Positions 55,708-64,000 of a stretch of DNA of 64,000 nucleotides are shown piece by piece. Numbering within the stretch: the first letter of the stretch is position 1; each line of letters begins with the position of its first letter. The DNA lies in assembly GCA_932294295.1 (NCBI GenBank), contig OW028585.1, forward strand, positions 13,796,771-13,860,770, in the 5' to 3' direction. The translations under genes and the position numbers were made by a program. This stretch comes from Alitta virens (lineage: Eukaryota; Annelida; Polychaeta; Phyllodocida; Nereididae). The notes beneath the pieces were generated by a model that worked only from the letters and a program-made list of their open reading frames with translations, had not been told where the DNA came from and searched no databases.

Positions 55708-58700
55708 ATCTATCTATCTATCTATCCATCTATCTATCCATCTATCCATCCATCCATCCATCCATCCATCCATCCATCACTTCATGTAACTGAAGCTCTA
55801 GCAAAAGTGATTTAGCTTAAGGTGGCATTGGATTCTATGGTATCATTCTCATGTACACTTTATATGTCAATATGTATCTGTGGTCATGATTGCAATGCAG
55901 TTTACAAGGTATGGCAAATATTTCTAGTATATAATACCATATGTTGAATGGATCATTTTGAGCCTTAACAAAGATAGTATCTCATTATTGTGTACTAATC
56001 ATGTAATCATATCATACACCTACGAATATATCTAATCAGTATGGGTAGTTAATCATATGATCTTATCACACTTTCTTAGAGGAGGGGGGGGGGTTTATTT
56101 TCTATGAAAGAAGGATGTGGCCGAGGCGAATGACACCAAACTCTATATCGGATGACCCACCATTGCGTATATTCTCAACCCATTGTATGCAACATACAAT
56201 TATTCAATTAATGAATTACACCTAAGTCATCCAGTATGCACTGAAGCCATCCAACATACTCTGTCATCCAACATACATAGCAGTCCAACATATACCCATA
56301 CTGGATGACAATGAAACATTCTGATTGGCTCACACCAGCTGATCAGAGAATATATAATGAAATGTCTTTATGTCTGAGAAAATCAACCATGTGGTATGAC
56401 TTGACAACATAACATCTTTGAATAGAATTTAGATCACTAGTCCATATGGTCGCCATGGAAACCAGCTTTATAATTTATGGTAGACGTAAATCAGTCTATA
56501 AAAAGGTGTCATTTTGTCTGTACAATGGTTTATACATGTGTTACATAACCATTTAATTTTCAAATTTTAAACATGGGATGCATAGTCTATCAATTAGTTA
56601 AATCACTAATAGAGCCTTTTTTATGTGGCAGCAGCTACACCATATTGCACATGATATTTCATGTTACTTCATTACAATGTAAAATCACATGGCAATTTGT
56701 GTGTTGTTGTTATCAGCCACTCACTGTGATAAGAGGTCTCATGTCCTGAAAGTTCACCCACATGCATAATAAGGAAGCTACAGTGTACAAGATAAAGATT
56801 AAAAAAACTCTATTTATAAGGGTGGAAACTGAACAACTACTGGGACAGAATGGAGCCTGTCTATACTCTATTAAAGCAATGTATGCACTTAAGGAGAATA
56901 CAAAATCCACTACGGGCTATCTGCCCTCTAAATTCAGTATGAAAATGTACGACACCCATATACTGCCAATACTTGAATATAATAGTGAAATATGTTTCCC
57001 AGAAAAAACAAATTGACACCCTTGAAAAAGTACAAATGAAATTTCTCAAGAACATACTGGGTGTCAAGTGTCAAACTTCAACAATAGCTATTTTAGCAGA
57101 CACTGGGAGGTTTCCGCTGTTTGTCAGACAACAGGTCTCAGCATTAAAATATCTAAAAAGACTCAGGTCTAACACATGTCCCTTACTTTTGCAAAGTTGT
57201 TATGAGATTCAGACTGAGTTATATCAAAAGGGAAAACCATGTTGGCTCACGAGACTTTGCAAGGTCACTGAGACCCTCAATATGAACCAAAATGAGTTTG
57301 ACTTAAATATAATAATTGTGTCCGTGTATGAACAGTCCCATGCCAAGATGTTGCATGAGATCAATGATAGCGTACGTAACCCCAAACTAAGAACTTATAA
57401 AATATTCAAGAAAGATATTCGAATAGAACCCTATTTGTATCATGACTTTCCTAAATTTATTGTAATATAGCTCGTTTCAGGCTGAGCTCTCACAACTTAT
57501 ATATCGAATTAGGTAGGCACAAACGCCCATTTGTACCCGCTGAGGAAAGAATTTGTGAAAAATGCAATCTTAATCAAGTTGAAGATGAATTTCATTGCCT
57601 AATGATCTGTGAACAATTTAATGCCATTCGCAATAACCTATTTGATATAGTTTGTAAATGTATTGATAACTTCTTTGTTCTTAACCCATCTGAACAATTC
57701 CTTCAAATATTAACAAGTAAAGATACTAACCTAAACTTTGCCCTTGGAAATTCTTAAAAATTGCATTAAAATTGGACCGTAAAACGTAAGTATTAGGTTG
57801 TCAATTATCATAGTACTAGAAATTGGCTAGTTAGGTAAATTGTCCATTACCTCCTGGACGTATCAGAGTGGTTGGTGGCACATTGAAAAAGCTGTTTCAA
57901 AGTATTTGGATTGTCATTTGTATATTTATGCGTGTGGGGGTTTATTTTTTTACATAATTATCTTATTCATTGTATTTACTTATGTGTAGACTGAATTGTA
58001 TGTCATCTTGCTTTTTTTTTGCTTTTTTTTTGAACCCTTCATGATAGGTGCTCATTATATATCAGTATTACCAGTTGTGTTAATTGTACTAGGTGCTCAA
58101 AGATACATATATTTATTATTAGTTAATTACTTGGTGCTGTATATAGTTATTTATGTTTTTAGTATAGCATTTTAGAAAATTTTCATGCCTTTATTTTATT
58201 ATATTTTCTTTATTTATATGTATATATATTATTATTTTCTTCTCTTCCTTTGCTTTATTTTTTATTTTTTATGACACATGCATCTGCACTGATATAGCGT
58301 TGTCAATAAAAGAATATATATATTTATAGGTGACAGTTTAAATTCTACCAGGGAGTCACATGTTTTGAGATCATTGGGCAGATTTTCCCAGACAACAACA
58401 TCTTCATATCGTAATGAATTTCTGCCATAAGTGATTAAACATCAGGTCTATTTGGGCTTAGCTCAGTGGTAGCGTGCTGGGTTTCCTGCTTGTCCTAATT
58501 AGCCCATCAGGTGCAGAAATACAGGACGTAAAGCCCTAATCCACCACCATCAACACATCAGGTCTATTAAGAGAATAATTATTTTCTTTGATGACATAAA
58601 AAAATGTTTTAACGGGCTTGAATTGATTATTGATGATTTTAAAAACACACACTGCAATATTGTTGATTCTATAATCATATATAGTATTTCAAATTGATTT

Positions 58701-61700
58701 TATAAGCAATTCAGATTAACTTGATTCGTAATCCTTAAAAGTGATTCTTAAAGCTCTCTCTTGCATTTTTTTCTACTTTTCTGGAAAACCTTTTACCAAA
58801 AAAGTGCCATATGCTTGTACAGTGGCTAAAATTTGATCTAATAAATGCATCAAAAATCCTCAGTAATCTTTTTTTTTCTAATTTTTCTTCTCGAAGACAT
58901 ATAGCTACTTAGAAGGCGGAATAACATAATCCCTATGAAATTAGGCAAATATCATAAGTATAAGCGCAAAATTACAAACTGGATCAAAAAAGGTATAATA
59001 TATTCAATAAATTTTAGGGATAACTTGTATAAGATTGAAAGACACACCAGCAACAGAGATAGCATTTACGAAACACTTAAGATAAATCTAGAGACATATT
59101 TGATAATTTTGACAATTTATTTATGTTTAGACAAATATATCTATATTTTCCTGCTGCATACATAATAGTTATTCACTTGAAAGTTGCATGGACCAGAGTG
59201 AGAATGTAAATGAGTATGGCTAAAGATTAGGATGAATACGTATTATGATCATACAACAAGTTACATCCAATTACAATATGTGTGTCAATATCAATTCAAT
59301 AAATACAAGCTAACATTATTTGCAGTTTATGTCATGAAAAATTAAAAAAAATATCGATTTTTTGGAAAAGGAGGACTGTGATATTTTGCTTGATGACTTG
59401 AGACTTTTTATTAATACATATAACATAATCTTAAAACAAATGATCAGAACTGCCAAACAACAGTATTTCCAAAGTTTTTTCAATAAATATAAAAACAACA
59501 TAAAGAAAACTTGGGACACAATGAAGCAAGTGATAGGATCTGCAAATGATACTAAATATGCTACTTATTTCTTAATAAATGATATACCATATAATGATCC
59601 ATTTAAAATTTCAAATGAATTTAATAAGGATTTTGTAAACCAACACTAGCCAGTAAAATTACTCGGCTTCCGAATATGTCATATAACAATTACTTAACTA
59701 ATCCTTCCATCTCAAACTTAATCTTAAAACAACGTAAATGAGGATAATTTACTAAAGATTATTGATGACTTGAAACCCAAGACCAGTTATGAAGAAGATA
59801 ATATATCAAGTAAATTGCTTCAACACATTAAATCTGAAATAATCAAACCACTTACTAATACTAAATAGGACATTAAAAACAGAAACATTCCCAGACAAAC
59901 TTAAAACTGCCAAAGTACTCCCAGTTTATAAAAAGGTGATGATTATCTGCATTCAATTACCATCCTATCTCACTTCTTGCCAGCATATCAAAAGTCTTTG
60001 AGGGCATTTTTTAGATATCTCAAAGGCTTTTGATACACTGGACCACCAAATCCTCACTTTAAGTTAATAAATTAAAACATTATAGTGTGAGGGATATTGC
60101 ATTAAAACTATTTGAAACATATTTAAGTGATAGAGTCAAGTTGTCAGACAAATTAACTATTTAAACAGGGGTTCCCCAAGGTTCCATGTTAGGTCCACTA
60201 CTTTTATTTATTTATCTAAATGATCTAATTCAAGCATGTACTCTTTTGAAGCCAGTTATATATGCAGATGATACAGCACTATTTACTGTTCTAGAAACAT
60301 CTACTATTTCTGACCGAAGCCCTAATATTACTTTAAACAATGAATTGGCAAATATATGTAAATGGTTTAACATAAATGGTTTAACATAAACAAATTGTCA
60401 TTAAATTAAAATAAGACCAAAGCCATGTTGTTCCATGTTGGATGGCTGTTTCTTCCTTTAACTCATTGCCATGGTCCCTGCCTGGCCTAATTAGCCCAAC
60501 TAGTGCAGAAATACAGGACATAAAGCCATAATCACACACACACACACACACACACTGTGTCTGAGCGACTGTTCAAACTACAAAAACGCTCTGTTAGATT
60601 CGTCTGAAATGCTAAATACACTGCACACACTGACCCTCTTTTTAAGTATCTCTCCCTCCTAAAGTTCAATGACATATATCTAGTACAGCAATGCAAGTTT
60701 ATATACACTTTAGAAAATCAAATGTTACTAATTTATTTCATATCCTCATTGTTTGCAAGAAATAGTGAAGTACATAATTATGATACAAGACATGCTAGAG
60801 ACTATAGGACCCCTGTAAGTAGACATGCTTTCGTAAATAATATTATTAGGTTCCGCATTCCCACTATTTATAATCATATCCCATTTTACAAAAAAGAAAA
60901 AATAGATAAACACAGTATTCCTGGCTTCACTAAATATATCAAATACTTTCTATTAGACACATATAAGTCTGATTGTGGTATACAAAATGTTTACATCTGC
61001 CACAATAATCAATGATAAATACTATGCAACAGAAAGTATGCCCCTTCAACAAAGTTGGAGGGCATAAAGCCCTTATAAATTTATTGCTTCTTTGCTGCTT
61101 CGATGCAGGAGTACTGTTTTCAAAGGACACTATGTTATTCAGGTTTCTTTTTCATCGTCATCCTACCAAATCAAGATCATACTCATCTAAATATATGTAT
61201 ACATACCATGTAGCTTGCATTGCTCTCTCGGTAACTCCTGGGGTGGCATCATGCAAGCGACAACATTTATCTTTAAGACACCCACCTTATTGTAACTATT
61301 TTGTAATAATAGGTAAATAAAGTGTCTTGAGTCTTGAGTCTGAGTCTAACAGTTCCATTAACCATAAAATGTATATTATAATCAGATCTTGAGAGCACCA
61401 TTGATTGAAACTTAGTTGCATTTGCTTCCATATAGTGATATTAAACCAATCTGTGACTGTAACTAAAGCTTTTTCTAACACATATTTTACATGACTAACA
61501 TCGGAGTGGTAAATATGACAACGTCCCTATGGGACTCGTGGGTTCACCAGCCCAACCTCATCACTCATGAAGTTCAAGATTCTGAATTACACAGATATTA
61601 GGTTTTATTATAATATCTAAATTTGGTTAAATAGTTTTCACTCAATTTATGAAAACATAATAATGCAAACATCTCCTATCTTAGGAAGGAGCTTCCAAAA

Positions 61701-63495
61701 ACATGATTCTGTTGGTGTTTGTGAAGATATCATTGATATAGCATGCAAGCGTTTTTGTACCCAACTGTACAATGTTTATCACACAGCCTCATTTTAGCCA
61801 ACTTTGCCCCTGCTCTAATTCATCAAATCATCACTATGTTGAATATTGTTCCAATCAACTTGATAGATTGATTGGTGGACTGACTGACTGATTGATTGAT
61901 CAATCAACTGATTGTCAATTTGATTGACCGACTGACTGACTGATTGATCATGAATTGATTAATGGACTGACTGATTTCAGGAATGATGGACCGGAATGGA
62001 AAAGAATGAGAGCGCAATTGGACAAAATGATGATGCGTCCTCACCATGTCGCCACCTACACAGATGATTTCAACGGAGTTGTCACCGACTTTATCACGAG
62101 GTTGAAATGCATGCGGGCAACTAAAGGAAATGGTGTCAGAGTGCCAAACTTGGATACAGAACTGTTTGCCTGGTCTTTTGAAAGTAATTGCTATAACTAA
62201 GTGTACAAAAATGCTCGGCTGCAAAGGATAATTTTCCCTAGCAAAGGGTCATTAAACACCTGTTTTCCCTAGACATGGCCACACTTTTCTTACAATGAAA
62301 TTCCTAGGGATGGTCCCCTGTTTAAACTATGTCTGATATGAATATGAAATATTGTGAAATAAATTTTTGTTGTATGTCAAAGATTGATCATGCTATTCTG
62401 GCATCATTTGAATGAATTTGTATTTTAATGCAAATCTTCCCCAGTCTCAGTTGAGCATTCCCATAAATTTTACGGTGAGAACCCCCCCCCCCCCCCCCCC
62501 CTACTTTTACTACCCAAAGCTGGTTTTATGACCAGATGAAGCCGGTAAACATCATTTTTAGATTACTTTAATTCCATCTATCAATATAGTCTTTTCACTG
62601 ATTAGCCCTGAATTGAGCAAGACACAACATCACAACTAACCTATTAATAAATATAATTTTGTCAGGGAAATAACAGAAATCAATTGAATGCTAAGATGTC
62701 AAATATCAATTAAAATGCACTAAAAATACTGCTGGTAGGATGTTTTGCTTCAGCCAATCACAGTCAAGGGCAGGAACTTTTTTAACCAATAGAATTGCAG
62801 TATTCTGTCAAAGCCACCTGGTGGAAACATCAAGAAACTTCTGTGAAAATCCAATATTGTGACATATTCTACTCTGTGTATAGTGGGACTAGTGCTGTTT
62901 ACCTGTCTCTGCTCGGGACCCTTGAATCCACAGCATCCCTGGAAACTGAATTGATATATTTTTACGAGACCACTACGCACATACAACGTATTGCTGACCT
63001 AACAAATTAGTTCTATGTTCGCAACTCCAAATTGCACAGCAAAGAGATTATGATACAGTATTGAGCACGTTTGAATCAAGAACCAACAGGTCAAAAGTGC
63101 CTGGTTTAGTTGTGTAAGACATTTGGTGAGTTGCTCTAAATAAGAATCTGTAAAAACTCACGCTGCTTGCCCAGTAATAAAAGTCAATATGGATGGCGCA
63201 GGCAGTCGACTTTACAATCATTGCTGCAGATGGCTGTATGGAGGTTAAAGCCATTTTTAAAACCCAGCTATGTCTCTTTTGTCATTTTCAGCTATTGGCA
63301 CAGTTCTCTACGAAAGACGATTTGGAAGTTTCCTCGATAACAGGGACGAAGAGATCACAAACTTCATCAATGCTGTGCAAGACGTATTTTCGTCAACTGA
63401 AAAGCTTATAATTTTCCCATTTTGGCTTGCTAAATATGTCTACCCATCTGCATATAAAAGCCATGTGAATGCTTGGGAGACTATATTTGCTACAG
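55175..63495 (+). CDS. Mitochondrial-clan cytochrome P450, partial (three exons, N-terminal half)
   Basis: Exons: about 55175-55571 (donor GTAAGT), 61981-62183 (acceptor CTGATTTCAG, donor GTAATT) and 63292-63495 (acceptor TCATTTTCAG, donor GTAGGA). Phases join. The first exon starts with a basic, Leu-rich leader (LAALQKQANKILTKRQC) suited to mitochondrial import. It continues into KVPGPKGFFQVAANF and YGTTYRENFG, typical of mitochondrial CYPs (CYP11/24/27-type). Exon 2 begins NDGPEWKRMRAQL, the C-helix WxxxR motif whose Trp and Arg contact the haem. Exon 3 gives YERRFG and FPFWLAKYVYP. The K helix and Cys haem loop lie beyond the window. No in-frame ATG was found: a TGA lies just upstream of the leader, so the start is in an upstream exon or the 5' end is damaged. 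The first acceptor (ACTTTAG) is weak. Substrate unknown. Confidence 0.85.
55595..55780. repeat. CTAT/CTGT/CATC microsatellite in P450 intron 1
   Basis: Tetramer array directly after the first P450 donor site, changing from CTGT through CTAT to CATC units. Confidence 0.95.
56760..58325 (+). pseudogene. Degraded non-LTR retrotransposon (LINE-a), C-terminal part and 3' tail
   Basis: Frames 56762-57016, 56973-57470 and about 57475-57780 continue one another across frameshifts. They read YDTHILPILEYNSEIC, IDTLEKVQMKFLKNILGV and then EERICEKCNLNQVEDEFHC. These match the thumb and C-terminal zinc-knuckle-like CxxC...H...C region of LINE ORF2 proteins. The 3' end GTTGTCAATAAAAGAATATATATA (58300-58325) resembles the tail at 40185-40205. 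Lacks the endonuclease and reverse transcriptase core, so 5' truncated. Lies in P450 intron 1 on the sense strand. Confidence 0.8.
58448..58554 (+). mobile_element. tRNA-derived SINE-1, copy 4, internally deleted
   Basis: Head GGGCTTAGCTCAGTGGTAGCG joins directly to CTTGTCCTAATTAGCCC and TGCAGAAATACAGGACGTAA, lacking the B-box part. A 14-bp target duplication ACATCAGGTCTATT flanks it (58439-58452 and 58555-58568). Confidence 0.88.
58920..61335 (+). pseudogene. Degraded non-LTR retrotransposon (LINE-b, Jockey/CR1/L2-like)
   Basis: Broken by frameshifts, stops and deletions. In order: KITNWIKKGIIYSINFRDN (58970-59030), a linker at 59362-59640 (YFQSFFNKYKNNIKKTWDTM), LDISKAFDTLDHQIL (RT motif A, about 60011-60055), GVPQGSMLGPLL (about 60170-60205), YADDTALF (RT catalytic motif, about 60259-60282), and a C-terminal region with FKLQKR and NYDTRHARDYRTP (60575-61015). 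The 3' end is ...AATAAAGTGTCTTGAGTCTTGAGTCT, a short tandem end (61315-61340) common in CR1/L2-like elements. A SINE-1 fragment is nested inside. Sense orientation in P450 intron 1. Confidence 0.85.
60428..60556 (+). mobile_element. SINE-1 3' fragment nested in LINE-b, with (CA)n
   Basis: Starts inside the SINE body (GTTGGATGGCTGTTTC) and continues CATTGCCATGGTCCCTGCC ... TGCAGAAATACAGGACATAA to a (CA)n tail (60537-60555). The tRNA head is missing, and a large piece of LINE-b is missing across the same point. Confidence 0.8.
61862..61955. repeat. GATT/GACT degenerate tetramer tract before P450 exon 2
   Basis: ATTGATTGATC/GACTGACTGACTGATT units run to within 25 bp of the exon 2 acceptor and may contribute its T-rich tract. 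Confidence 0.7.
62482..62502. repeat. Poly-C tract
   Basis: About 19 consecutive C in P450 intron 2; the length is uncertain in assemblies. Confidence 0.85.
62590..62850. repeat. Dispersed repeat F, copy 2
   Basis: Matches 18180-18490: CAAGACA..., AAGATGTCAAATAT, CACTAAAAATACTGCTG.TAGGATG, CTTCAGCCAATCA.AGTCAAGGG, CCAATAGAATTGCAGTATTC. Same orientation; in P450 intron 2. Confidence 0.7.
62889..63215. repeat. Dispersed repeat G, copy 2
   Basis: Counterpart of 43110-43395, same block order, with only moderate divergence. In P450 intron 2, just after repeat F copy 2. Confidence 0.7.
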
Positions 63496-64000
63496 GTAGG
63501 ATGGATAGAAAAGGATATATATACTGTACTACTTATTAAGAATGTTCAGCGAGAGCATAGCACCCCTTTCACGCGGCAACCATTAGGACATTAACCTCAT
63601 TTAAGTTAAAAATATATATGTTATTAATACTTGGCCATGGTTCTTGCACTCTGTGACCGCATCAAGGCCATTGTCTACCGATGAGGTCACAATACTTATA
63701 TCTGAGTACGAAGATAGGTTAATGGGCAAAAATGCCAACATGGCTGCTCCCAGAAAGGGGTGTAACCACGGCTAGGAGTAACTCCCTGAAGCCATGCTAT
63801 GCCAAACCAGTTGGAGACACCCCTTACAGTCAGCACTCAATTGCATGTAACAATTATGTAGTGACGTCATCTTATTGTCTTTTCATTAAAGCTGGATTGT
63901 CACTCAGTATGATAATGGCCAAAATCTATTACACTCACTTCATTGTCTTCCTTATACTAATTACCTACCATCCAGAGCCTTGCTGGGTTCACTATTTCTC
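63496..64000. other. P450 intron 3 (start) with repeat ends
   Basis: No further P450 exon seen. Segment 63855-63880 matches the complement of 30735-30758 (repeat carrying TGACGTCA). TTAAAGCTGGATTGTCAC at about 63887 matches the end of the MITE at 20911, so a copy of that MITE probably starts here and runs off the window. Confidence 0.55.

Overview
The window is AT-rich, intron-containing animal DNA. It holds spliced genes with GT...AG introns, secreted and membrane proteins with metazoan extracellular domains, a mitochondrial-type cytochrome P450, and many transposons and microsatellites. A marine invertebrate (invertebrate deuterostome or lophotrochozoan) fits best. The species cannot be fixed from sequence alone, and no bacterial features are present.

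Layout. 0-15 kb: a divergent 7-transmembrane GPCR-like coding exon (+, 1953-2981), a RING-H2 protein (-, 7359-6736), foldback MITEs and tRNA-derived SINEs. 15-18 kb: a small four-exon gene (-) that appears to encode an 82-residue single-pass membrane protein. 18-23 kb: arrays of a 17-bp minisatellite in opposite orientations, a MITE and a long GATA array. 23.8-49.4 kb: two tandem paralogous genes on the minus strand (A, 32712-23815, 9 exons; B, 49354-40528, 10 exons). I assembled both exon by exon. Each encodes signal peptide, CC-x-[FY]-C motif, discoidin (F5/8 type C) domain, one thrombospondin type 1 repeat, one transmembrane helix and a cytoplasmic tail with a PPxY motif. Between them sits a complete PIF/Harbinger transposon (35177-39897) with perfect 44-bp inverted repeats, a TTA target duplication, an intact DDE transposase and an intact two-exon MADF-like partner. 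51.1-52.7 kb: a decayed Tc1-like transposon with long inverted repeats. 55.2-63.5 kb: the first recognisable exons of a mitochondrial-clan P450 (+). Its 6.4-kb first intron holds two degraded LINEs and SINEs; the gene runs off the right edge.

The most notable content is the A/B receptor pair. Domain boundaries and exon lengths match closely (88, 160 and 180 nt exons shared), but one intron is shifted or extra inside the discoidin domain and the tails have diverged except for the PPxY motif. I know of no named vertebrate receptor with exactly this architecture (inference, not searched). The Harbinger element looks young and possibly autonomous. At least seven MITE or repeat families are defined here by aligning copies within the window.
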